Assembly (NCBI GenBank): GCA_003331985.1
Contig: QOQK01000006.1
Location: 1-53,365, forward strand
Length of the DNA: 53,365 nt
Reading direction: 5' to 3'
DNA from: PS1 clade bacterium
GTDB taxonomy: Bacteria > Pseudomonadota > Alphaproteobacteria > RS24
The notes below the pieces were generated by a model. The model saw only the letters and a list, made by a program, of their open reading frames with translations, was not told where the DNA came from and did no database searches. The translations under genes were made by a program, and so were the position numbers. The stretch's first letter is position 1; every line of letters begins with the position of its first letter. Below are positions 1 to 7,331 of the stretch, one piece after another.

Positions 1-25
1 TTTTTTAAAATAAATGTTTAAGTCC

Positions 26-56
26 TTGCCAAGACACTAACGGAACAGTATATAAT
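26..56 (+). promoter_or_regulatory. Putative sigma-70 promoter of pyrB
   Basis: A perfect TATAAT lies at 51-56 and overlaps an alternative TATATA at 49-54. TTGCCA at 26-31 could serve as the -35 box, 17 bases before TATATA. The start codon at 66 follows the -10 box so closely that transcription would begin within a few bases of the ATG, and no Shine-Dalgarno sequence is visible. A leaderless pyrB transcript is therefore likely. The promoter is inferred from sequence only. Confidence 0.5.
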
Positions 57-65
57 CTCGCTTTA

Positions 66-1049
66 ATGACTGGTACGTCCGAACCATCAGCCTTTGAGGG
101 CTTCTTCAGCCGACATCTTCTCGGTATACAAGGCCTTTCCCCTTTAGAAATTGATTATCTCCTTAATCTTGCCGATGACTATGTCGAGCTAAATAGACGC
201 GCCGATAAGAAGAATGATATTCTTCGCGGGCGCACGCAGATTAATTTGTTTTTCGAAAGTTCAACCCGCACCCAAAGCTCATTTGAGCTTGCGGGCAAAC
301 GCCTTGGCGCAGATGTTATGAACATGAACCTTTCCGCCTCTTCGATTAATAAAGGGGAAACACTGGTCGACACCGCTGTGACACTAAATGCAATGAACCC
401 CGATTTGCTGGTTGTCAGACACGGGTCTTCTGGCGCGGTCAGTTTACTGTCACAAAAAGTTTCCTGTGCTGTCCTTAATGCCGGAGACGGGTCACATGAA
501 CACCCAACCCAAGCCTTGCTGGACGCGCTGACTATTCGACGCGCCAAAGGCAAACTTCAGGGCCTTCGAGTTGCTATATGTGGTGACATAGTTCACTCCA
601 GGGTTGCCCGCTCCAATATTCTCCTTTTACAAGCCATGGGCGCGACAGTGAATCTCGTCGGGCCACGAACAATGCTTCCCAAAAGTTTTGAAGGCCTCGG
701 CGTGCATTGCTTCCACGATATGCAGTCCGGCCTTGAGGGTTGCGATATTGTTATGATGCTCCGCATCCAAAATGAACGCATGGATAGCGCGTATATCCCT
801 TCTGTACGAGAATATTTCCACCTCTATGGACTGGATTACGAGAAACTTAAATTTGCTAAGGAAGATGCACTCGTAATGCACCCCGGCCCAATGAACAGAG
901 GCGTTGAAATTGACAGCATACTTGCCGATGATCCCGAAAGAAGCCTGATTGCTGAACAGGTAGAAATGGGTGTCGCAGTGCGCATGGCAGTACTCGAGGC
1001 ATTAGCTAAAAACCTGCCTAACGGATCAGAAAACGGGGGAACCGCCTGA
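66..1049 (+). CDS. pyrB: Aspartate carbamoyltransferase catalytic subunit
   Basis: Catalyses carbamoyl phosphate plus aspartate to N-carbamoyl-aspartate, the committed step of pyrimidine synthesis, in the cytosol. The 327-residue protein has the carbamoyl-phosphate loop SSTRT (about 65-69), the second-subunit loop NKGET (about 95-99), HPTQALLD (about 146) and a C-terminal HPGPMNRG, all diagnostic of the family, and its length is normal. The start at 66 matches the N-terminal length of alphaproteobacterial PyrB, but no ribosome binding site precedes it; the -10 box is about 10 bases upstream. The stop overlaps the start of the dihydroorotase-like gene (TGATG), so the two are translationally coupled. 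In several bacteria such a partner gene encodes a non-catalytic subunit needed for ATCase assembly. Confidence 0.95.
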   Translation: MTGTSEPSAFEGFFSRHLLGIQGLSPLEIDYLLNLADDYVELNRRADKKNDILRGRTQINLFFESSTRTQSSFELAGKRLGADVMNMNLSASSINKGETLVDTAVTLNAMNPDLLVVRHGSSGAVSLLSQKVSCAVLNAGDGSHEHPTQALLDALTIRRAKGKLQGLRVAICGDIVHSRVARSNILLLQAMGATVNLVGPRTMLPKSFEGLGVHCFHDMQSGLEGCDIVMMLRIQNERMDSAYIPSVREYFHLYGLDYEKLKFAKEDALVMHPGPMNRGVEIDSILADDPERSLIAEQVEMGVAVRMAVLEALAKNLPNGSENGGTA

Positions 1050-2326
1050 TGCGCGCGATTACGAACACCCGACTTTTTGATCCCGCCTCCGGTCTCGATG
1101 AGATTGGCGCCATTGTTTTTAATGATGAAGGCATTATTGCCTGTGGTAAGGATATTAGCCCTCCACCAGACGCTTCAATTATTGATGGCACGGGGCTGGT
1201 AACAACACCCGGGCTTGTTGATATGCAGGTTTTCATTGGGGAACCCGGCGAGGAGTATCGTGAAACACTCGCCACTGCCTCACAAGCTGCAGCAGCTGGT
1301 GGTGTCACAACCATGATAATGATGCCGGACACTCAACCCGTCATTGATGATGCCGCACTTGTTGATTACATTTCGCGTCGTGCGCGTGGCACGGCACTTG
1401 TTAATGTGCATCCCATGGCAGGCATCACCAAAGGGCTTGACGGTGAGATGATGAATGAGTTCGGCTTGTTACATGAAGCCGGTGCTGTAGCTTTTACGGA
1501 TGGTAGCCGGAGCGTCATGAATGCCCGCATCATGCAAAAAGCAATGAGTTATGCGGCTAATTTTGATGCACTGATTATGCATCACGCCATTGATGCCAAT
1601 CTTGTTGGTGACGGGGTGATGAATGAAGGCGAGCTTGCTATCCGCCTTGGTCTTTCTGGCATAGCTGTTATTGCCGAAACCATTATGATTGAACGAGATA
1701 TTCGTTTGGTTGAAGCCACCGGGGCGAGATATCATGTTGCGCAAATTTCATCGCGCGAAAGTATCGACATTATCCGCCAAGCTAAGGATAGAGGCCTGCC
1801 TGTGACTTGTGGAGTTTCAGCCAATCATCTGATGCTTAATCAGAATGATGTAGAAAATTATCGAACCTTCGCCAAATTGATGCCACCGCTTCGGACAGAA
1901 GAAGATCGTCAAGCACTGATTGAAGCGATAGCGGACGGGACGATTGATGTGATTGTTTCTGGTCATAACCCGCAAGGGGAAGATGCGAAAAGGCGACCTT
2001 TTGGGGAGGCAGAATTTGGATCAATTGGGGTCGAAACATTCCTCGCCGCCGGCTTGACACTGCATCATGAAATTGAAGTCCCACTAACTCGCCTAATTGA
2101 CGCTATGAGCTCTACACCAGCCAAGCTGCTCGGCCTTTCTGCCGGTGAACTGACCATCGGTCACCCGGCAGATTTAGCTCTCATAGATATCGATGCGCCA
2201 TGGATTGTTGACGCGGACAATCTTCATTCACGCTCTAGAAATGCAGCCATTGAAGGCCGTAAAGTTCAGGGAAAAGTGATGAAAACAGTTGTTTCCGGTA
2301 AAACCGTTTTTGAAAATAATGACTGA
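1049..2326 (+). CDS. Dihydroorotase-like protein, probably catalytically inactive (PyrC'/PyrX type)
   Basis: A 425-residue member of the dihydroorotase/amidohydrolase family that starts inside the pyrB stop, with a good GGGGGA ribosome binding site. Active dihydroorotases carry an H-x-H zinc motif after PGLVD. Here that position reads PGLVDMQVFIGEPG, so both histidines are replaced (Q60, F62). The usual catalytic TDHAPH is replaced by SGHNPQ (about 304-309), which removes the aspartate. Other family segments (HHAID about 179, YHVAQIS about 228) remain. In Pseudomonas and related systems such inactive homologues (PyrC') serve as structural partners of aspartate carbamoyltransferase. That role is inferred here from the lost ligands and the coupling to pyrB. 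A true dihydroorotase is expected elsewhere in the genome. Confidence 0.85.
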   Translation: MRAITNTRLFDPASGLDEIGAIVFNDEGIIACGKDISPPPDASIIDGTGLVTTPGLVDMQVFIGEPGEEYRETLATASQAAAAGGVTTMIMMPDTQPVIDDAALVDYISRRARGTALVNVHPMAGITKGLDGEMMNEFGLLHEAGAVAFTDGSRSVMNARIMQKAMSYAANFDALIMHHAIDANLVGDGVMNEGELAIRLGLSGIAVIAETIMIERDIRLVEATGARYHVAQISSRESIDIIRQAKDRGLPVTCGVSANHLMLNQNDVENYRTFAKLMPPLRTEEDRQALIEAIADGTIDVIVSGHNPQGEDAKRRPFGEAEFGSIGVETFLAAGLTLHHEIEVPLTRLIDAMSSTPAKLLGLSAGELTIGHPADLALIDIDAPWIVDADNLHSRSRNAAIEGRKVQGKVMKTVVSGKTVFENND

Positions 2327-2915
2327 GATGGAAACCATCTTAATTTTTATACTTATGGGGTATCTTATCGGCTCTTTCCCATCCGGATTGGTTTACACAC
2401 GCCTTGCCGGTATGGAAGATATCCGCAACCTCGGTTCAGGCAATATCGGCGCAACAAATGTTCTGAGAACCGGCAACAAAAAAATCGCGCTGGCGACACT
2501 AATCACTGACATGCTCAAAGGTATTACAGCTATCCTGATAGCAAAAAGCTTCCTATCAGATACTCAAGCGACCTTTATCGGCGTTGCGGCATTTTTAGGC
2601 CATATCTATCCTGTCTGGCTGAATTTTAAAGGTGGCAAGGGCGTCGCGACTTATATCGGGGTGATCGCCGGTTTATCAATCTGGGCAGTGACGGGTTTTG
2701 CTTTGATATGGCTGATTATGGCAGGGCTATTTAGATACTCGTCACTTGCAGCATTAACGGCAAGCCTAGCTGTCCCTATTATATTTTATCTTCAGCCGGA
2801 CTCACAAAATATTGCTCTTATAAGCCTGGTGATGACATTTATTGTTTTTTTCAAGCACCTTGAAAACATTCAACGCCTGTGGAAGGGTGTAGAAACTAAA
2901 ATCGGCAACACTTAA
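2319..2915 (+). CDS. plsY: Acyl-phosphate:glycerol-3-phosphate acyltransferase PlsY
   Basis: Transfers an acyl group from acyl-phosphate to glycerol-3-phosphate, the first step of phospholipid synthesis, at the inner membrane. The protein is very hydrophobic, with several membrane segments. The family motifs GSGNIGATNVLRT (about residues 38-50) and FKGGKGVAT (about 103-111) are present. I chose the ATG at 2319, which overlaps the previous stop by 8 bases and gives 198 residues, a normal PlsY length; an in-frame TTG at 2289 would add ten unlikely residues, and ATG 2328 is also possible. It belongs to the pyrB-pyrC'-plsY-dprA gene order seen in many alphaproteobacteria. Confidence 0.93.
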   Translation: MTEMETILIFILMGYLIGSFPSGLVYTRLAGMEDIRNLGSGNIGATNVLRTGNKKIALATLITDMLKGITAILIAKSFLSDTQATFIGVAAFLGHIYPVWLNFKGGKGVATYIGVIAGLSIWAVTGFALIWLIMAGLFRYSSLAALTASLAVPIIFYLQPDSQNIALISLVMTFIVFFKHLENIQRLWKGVETKIGNT

Positions 2916-2935
2916 AAATAAAAAGGAATAATCCT

Positions 2936-3013
2936 GTGTTCCCCTATCCCAAAGTGCGATGCTTAGCGGCTTCCACGGGCCCTATTTGGGGCGCTGGAAT
3001 TGCTTATGAGTAA
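2936..3013 (+). CDS. Possible 25-residue leader ORF ahead of dprA
   Basis: A GTG at 2936 sits 8 bases after AAGGA (2923-2927), the best ribosome binding site in this gap. It opens a 25-residue frame ending at 3011-3013, just inside the 5' end of dprA. The peptide is unrecognised; it contains a stretch AASTGPIWGAGIAYE. It could be a translationally coupled leader or chance. No homology can be claimed. Confidence 0.25.
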   Translation: MFPYPKVRCLAASTGPIWGAGIAYE

Positions 3014-4001
3014 ACGCGAACAAAACATCCGTAACGCAATAAGACTAATCCGAAGCGCCAATGTTGGCCCTATAACTTACCATCAGCTAATAGCGCTTTA
3101 CGGTTCCGCCGGCAAAGCACTTGAGGCATTGCCCGAACTGGCTGCCAGAGGCGGCGGTAAGCGCAAAATGAGAATTTCTTCAGAAAGCGATGCCGATAAA
3201 GAATTGAAGGAGGTCAAAAAAGAGGGCGCGGAATTACTCATTGCCGGAGACACAAATTATCCACTTCATCTTACGCATATCCCCGATGCGCCTCCCGTAC
3301 TCACCTATCTAGGAAACATCCAATTGCTTGAAAAGACCTGCGTTGCCATCGTCGGCGCCAGAAACGCTTCAGCAGCAGGTCTGAAGACGGCACGCAAACT
3401 TTCAGGCGGTCTTGCTGAACGTGACTATTGTATTGTGTCGGGCATGGCGCGCGGTATTGATACCATTGCTCACCAAGCAGCAATTGAACATGGCACAATT
3501 GCTATACTCGCAGGCGGGGTTGATAATATATACCCCAAAGAAAACACTGAACTTTATTATCGACTTTGTGAAGAAGGACTTATTCTTGCGGAAAACCCCG
3601 TTGGTACCAAACCGCTGGATCGCCATTTTCCTCGTCGTAACAGAATAATCTCAGGACTATCCATTGGTGTCATTATAGCCGAAGCATCGATAGGCTCTGG
3701 TTCATTAATCACAGCCAGAATGGCTGCCGAACAAAATAGGGAAGTCCTTGTAGTGCCTGGCTCACCAGAAGACCCAAGATGCCTAGGGTCAAATAATCTC
3801 ATCAAAAACGGGGCAAGCCTTATTCAAAATGTCAGCGATGCAGTTGAGATACTTTACCCTTTAAGGGAAAGAATGATTGAAGAGCCGCCAGAGGACAAAA
3901 TCTTTAAAAACTTTGAAGGTGAACTGAAGCAATCTGACGGAGAACTGGTTTTGGATTTGCTTGGCCCCACCCCAACATCCATTGATGAACTGTCACCATG
4001 A
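3006..4001 (+). CDS. dprA: DNA-processing protein DprA, C-terminus lost by frameshift
   Basis: DprA binds incoming single-stranded DNA and loads RecA during transformation. The 331 residues from ATG 3006 cover a helical N-terminal region and the Rossmann-like core. Core motifs are VGARNAS, SGMARGID, AGGVDNIYP, FPRRNRIISG, ASIGSGSLITA and VPGSPEDP. The frame reaches GPTPTSIDELSP and stops at TGA 3999-4001, exactly where the winged-helix domain should begin. The missing domain is encoded immediately downstream in the -1 frame from an overlapping ATG at 3998. A single-base deletion in the genome, a sequencing error, or split translation by reinitiation at ATGA could explain this. There is no classical slippery heptamer. 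A TTG at 3000 is a possible alternative start. Confidence 0.85.
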   Translation: MSKREQNIRNAIRLIRSANVGPITYHQLIALYGSAGKALEALPELAARGGGKRKMRISSESDADKELKEVKKEGAELLIAGDTNYPLHLTHIPDAPPVLTYLGNIQLLEKTCVAIVGARNASAAGLKTARKLSGGLAERDYCIVSGMARGIDTIAHQAAIEHGTIAILAGGVDNIYPKENTELYYRLCEEGLILAENPVGTKPLDRHFPRRNRIISGLSIGVIIAEASIGSGSLITARMAAEQNREVLVVPGSPEDPRCLGSNNLIKNGASLIQNVSDAVEILYPLRERMIEEPPEDKIFKNFEGELKQSDGELVLDLLGPTPTSIDELSP

Positions 4002-4111
4002 GCGATCTCCCTGTCTCGGTTGTGCATATCATTTTACTGGAACTGGAACTTGCCGGAAAGCTCATCAGGTCATTTCGTGGTATCAGCATGCTCGAAAGAT
4101 ACGAAGACTAG
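3998..4111 (+). CDS. DprA C-terminal winged-helix fragment (frameshifted)
   Basis: The reading frame that opens at ATG 3998, overlapping the dprA stop as ATGA, encodes 37 residues beginning MSDLPVSVVHIILLELELAG. It ends in a basic and aromatic tail. This is recognisably the end of the DprA winged-helix domain, whose usual pattern is DEL..xSxLP....LLELELAG. It completes the truncated upstream gene if one base is restored near 3996-3998. Its stop TAG at 4109-4111 shares the palindrome CTAG with the stop of the convergent nuclease gene. Whether it is translated separately, fused by frameshifting or is simply debris of a broken gene cannot be told from sequence. Confidence 0.7.
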   Translation: MSDLPVSVVHIILLELELAGKLIRSFRGISMLERYED

Positions 4112-4473
4112 CCGCACCAACCATCTCTTTTACCCCCACGATATGCTCGTGCGAGTTTTTTAGAAATTAGTGTATCCCGCAATTCTGGCGCAGAAACCAG
4201 TAAGCGACCATATTTACCTCGTTTGCCATCTGTATATAAAAGCCCCTGCCCCTCCATAAACACTTGGGTAAAGTCTCGCGCTTTTTGTGCGAGTTTTCTC
4301 TCTGATACACATTTTGCACCTCCCAATTCAGGGGTATCAAAATCCACAAAACGGACTTTTTGTGTCGCCAGAAAAGGCGGCGCTTGTTGAAAACTCAATG
4401 TGCAGGTGTCTCCATCATAACAGCCAAGTAAAACCGCCGTATACACAACACCCGAAAAAACAACACTTACCAT
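4108..4473 (-). CDS. Thermonuclease (SNase-like) family protein, probably exported
   Basis: A 121-residue protein of the staphylococcal-nuclease family. It has the calcium-site pattern DGDTC, the strand VRFVDFDTPE with the equivalents of the catalytic arginine and glutamate, and GKYGRLLV with the second catalytic arginine. The N-terminus, MVSVVFSGVVYTAVLLG, is hydrophobic and looks like a signal peptide or membrane anchor. I chose ATG 4473 because GAGGG lies 7 bases upstream; an in-frame TTG at 4494 is less likely. Family members cut DNA or RNA without sequence specificity. It runs against dprA, and the two stop codons overlap within CTAG. Confidence 0.75.
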   Translation of the reverse strand: MVSVVFSGVVYTAVLLGCYDGDTCTLSFQQAPPFLATQKVRFVDFDTPELGGAKCVSERKLAQKARDFTQVFMEGQGLLYTDGKRGKYGRLLVSAPELRDTLISKKLARAYRGGKRDGWCG

Positions 4474-4599
4474 TACCACGCCCTCAAATACCAAAAACTA
4501 CTCGCTGATCATTCTAATTTAGAACAAATAACTAAATAATATCCACCAACTAGAAGATGCAAAAGTATAAAATTTTTTATGGTGTTTAGCATTCCTAAT

Positions 4600-4630
4600 T
4601 TGACATCTTGGTCAGTTTCACCCATTTATG
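4600..4630 (+). promoter_or_regulatory. Possible topA promoter (-35 region)
   Basis: A consensus TTGACA lies at 4600-4605 in the AT-rich gap before topA. The -10 region is poor (CATTTA at 4623-4628, or TTTATG at 4625-4630), so the assignment is tentative. Confidence 0.3.
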
Positions 4631-4679
4631 CGTTTCATAACTAATTGGCCTTATCGCCTGAGAGGATTTGGAGAAACTG

Positions 4680-7211
4680 ATGGACCTTGTCATTGTCGAG
4701 TCACCGGCCAAAGCAAAAACCATCAATAAGTATCTAGGGAACGACTACAAAGTCCTTGCCTCCTTTGGTCATGTGCGCGATTTGCCTGAAAAAAATGGCT
4801 CAGTTGATCCAGATGAAGAGTTTTCAATGATCTGGGAAGTTCAGTCAGCTTCAGGTAAGCGGCTGAATGAAATCGCTGATTATCTTAAAAAATCTGATCG
4901 CCTTATTCTTGCAACCGACCCGGACAGAGAAGGTGAAGCTATTAGCTGGCATGTACTTGAAGTCATGCGGGAAAAAGGCGTTCTAGACGGCAAACAAATT
5001 CAACGTGTTGTGTTTAATGCCATTACGCGCAACGCCGTCACAGAAGCGATGAACCATCCAAGAGAACTGGATGAAAAGCTCGTCCATGCCTATCTGGCGC
5101 GCCGCGCACTCGATTATCTGGTCGGGTTTAACCTGTCACCTGTGCTATGGCGAAAACTCCCAGGCGCACGTTCAGCAGGCCGTGTGCAGTCGGTGGCTTT
5201 AAAACTCATTTGCGAGCGCGAGCTGGAAATTGAAAAATTTATCCCACGTGAATACTGGTCGGTATCCGCTGATTTCAATACACAAAATGGTGACAAGCTT
5301 CCAACCCGTCTGAATCTTCTAAAGGGTGGCAAGGTTGAGAAATTTACCCTCACCAATGAAACCGAAGCTATGGAAGCGAAAGATGCAATTGAGAGCGGCA
5401 ACTTCAAAGTTAACCGCATTGAAAGCAAGCCCGGTCAAAGAAACCCCTCCGCGCCATTTACAACGTCAACCTTGCAACAAGAAGCAGCTAGAAAGCTCGG
5501 CTTTAACGCCAAGCGAACAATGCAAATCGCCCAGCTTCTTTATCAAGGCATTGAGATTGACGGCGAAGCAACAGGTCTCATTACCTATATGAGAACTGAT
5601 GGTACGCAAATCGCACCGGAGGCAGTTACCGAAACAAGAGAAGTTATTACTGCAGATTTTGGTCCAGATTATGTGCCTGAAAAGTCCAGAGAATATCAAA
5701 CTAAAGCCGCCAATGCTCAAGAAGCACATGAAGCCATTCGCCCCACATCGCTGGCAAGGCGGCCTGAATATATTGCGTCCACATTAGATGCTGATCAGGC
5801 CAAGCTCTATGAACTTATCTGGAAACGCACAATGGCCAGCCAGATGGAAAATGCACGTGTTCAACGTACAACCATCGACATCACAGATGAAACACAAACA
5901 ACAGGCTTACGCGCCAGTGGCACTGTCATTACCTTCCCCGGTTTTTTGAAACTTTATGAAGAAGGTAAGGACGATGAGAAATCAGATAAAGAAGAAGAAC
6001 AGACTTTACCTCAGGTAACAGAAAGCATGCCGCTTGATTTACAAAAAGTATCGCCTGACCAGCATTTCACTGAACCCCCACCCCGCTTCAGTGAAGCAAC
6101 GTTGGTGAAAAAAATGGAAGAGTTGGGCATTGGTCGTCCATCCACCTATGCCAGTGTTTTAAGCGTGCTGCGTGACAGAGACTATGTTTTCATGGATCGC
6201 AACCGTTTCCATCCACATGATAAAGGGCGTCTCGTCACCTCCTTTCTGGAAAGCTTTTTCAATCAATATGTTGAATATGATTTCACAGCCGCGCTTGAAG
6301 GTGATCTCGATAAAGTTTCAAATGGAGACCTTGATTATAAAGATGTGCTGAGAAAATTCTGGGAGAATTTTTCATCCAGTGTCGACTCCACTATGGAAAT
6401 CAGAAACACGCAAATCCTCGATAAAATGAACGAGGTGCTTGGTCCCCATATATTTAAGGATACCGGAGATGGCGATCCACGCGTCTGCCCGAAATGTAAT
6501 GAAGGTGAATTGAGCTTAAAAACAGGTAAGTTTGGCGCTTTCGTAGGCTGTACCCTATACCCTGAATGTCGTTTCACACGTCCTTTTGCTCAGGCAGAAG
6601 GAAGAGAAGGTGATATTGAGCGCGAGCTAGGTATTGACCCTGAAAGTAGCTTAACTGTTCACCTCAAGGACGGTCGCTTCGGGCCTTATATCCAGCTTGG
6701 TGATCCGGGCGAGGATAATGAAAAGCCAAAACGCTCCGGCTTGCCTAAAGATATGCAGCCTGCCGATATGACACTTGATTATGCGCTTCGCCTGCTCTCC
6801 CTACCCCGCATTGTCGGGCAGCACCCAGAAACCGGCGATGATATTACCGCTGATCTTGGGCGTTATGGGCCTTATTTGAAACATGGCAAGCAATCAGCCA
6901 GCCTTGAAACAGTTGATGAACTTTTCGAGATTGGTGTGAACCGTGCTGTTACAGTTATTGCTGAAAAGAAATCCAATGCACCTGCACGCGGTAGTTCTGT
7001 GATTAAAGAACTGGGTGAACATCCAGATGACGGCAAACCTGTCAATGTGATGAATGGGCGTTATGGACCTTACGTCAAGCATAACAAAATTAACGCGACA
7101 ATTCCTAAAGACGAAGAACCCGACTCTGTTACGTTAGAACGAGCTTTAGAGCTTATCGTTGCGCGCGCTGCAAAAGCGGGAGCCGGTAAGAAAAAAGCAA
7201 AGAAATCGTAA
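4680..7211 (+). CDS. topA: DNA topoisomerase I
   Basis: Relaxes negative supercoils by transient single-strand breakage. The 843-residue protein has an N-terminal TOPRIM domain with DLVIVESPAKAKT and DPDREGE (about 80-86). The catalytic tyrosine is in LITYMRTDGTQ (about Tyr303), and there are the type IA motifs GRVQSVALK and IGRPSTYAS. A four-cysteine zinc motif (CPKC...C....C) follows around 605-635. After it come glycine-rich C-terminal repeats of the form GRYGPY and a lysine-rich tail. The start is set at ATG 4680 because GGAG lies 6 bases upstream and MDLVIVESP is the standard N-terminus; an upstream in-frame TTG at 4668 would add four residues. Its position between dprA and rnr is common in alphaproteobacteria. 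Confidence 0.96.
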   Translation: MDLVIVESPAKAKTINKYLGNDYKVLASFGHVRDLPEKNGSVDPDEEFSMIWEVQSASGKRLNEIADYLKKSDRLILATDPDREGEAISWHVLEVMREKGVLDGKQIQRVVFNAITRNAVTEAMNHPRELDEKLVHAYLARRALDYLVGFNLSPVLWRKLPGARSAGRVQSVALKLICERELEIEKFIPREYWSVSADFNTQNGDKLPTRLNLLKGGKVEKFTLTNETEAMEAKDAIESGNFKVNRIESKPGQRNPSAPFTTSTLQQEAARKLGFNAKRTMQIAQLLYQGIEIDGEATGLITYMRTDGTQIAPEAVTETREVITADFGPDYVPEKSREYQTKAANAQEAHEAIRPTSLARRPEYIASTLDADQAKLYELIWKRTMASQMENARVQRTTIDITDETQTTGLRASGTVITFPGFLKLYEEGKDDEKSDKEEEQTLPQVTESMPLDLQKVSPDQHFTEPPPRFSEATLVKKMEELGIGRPSTYASVLSVLRDRDYVFMDRNRFHPHDKGRLVTSFLESFFNQYVEYDFTAALEGDLDKVSNGDLDYKDVLRKFWENFSSSVDSTMEIRNTQILDKMNEVLGPHIFKDTGDGDPRVCPKCNEGELSLKTGKFGAFVGCTLYPECRFTRPFAQAEGREGDIERELGIDPESSLTVHLKDGRFGPYIQLGDPGEDNEKPKRSGLPKDMQPADMTLDYALRLLSLPRIVGQHPETGDDITADLGRYGPYLKHGKQSASLETVDELFEIGVNRAVTVIAEKKSNAPARGSSVIKELGEHPDDGKPVNVMNGRYGPYVKHNKINATIPKDEEPDSVTLERALELIVARAAKAGAGKKKAKKS

Positions 7212-7331
7212 TCCCAGCTTTTTAAGCAGGCGTTTGATAAAGCTTTTTGTCATTTCCCCTCCGTATCGCATGGCGCGATAATGCACCGGATGATAAGGAC
7301 GGAAGTCAGGGAATGCATAAAGGACAACTAA

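Noticed and set aside
7216-7250. AGCTTT ... AAAGCT repeat followed by TTTTG after topA, as a terminator
   Set aside because: The stem is AT-rich, 6 bp, with a 17-base loop; too weak to call a terminator.
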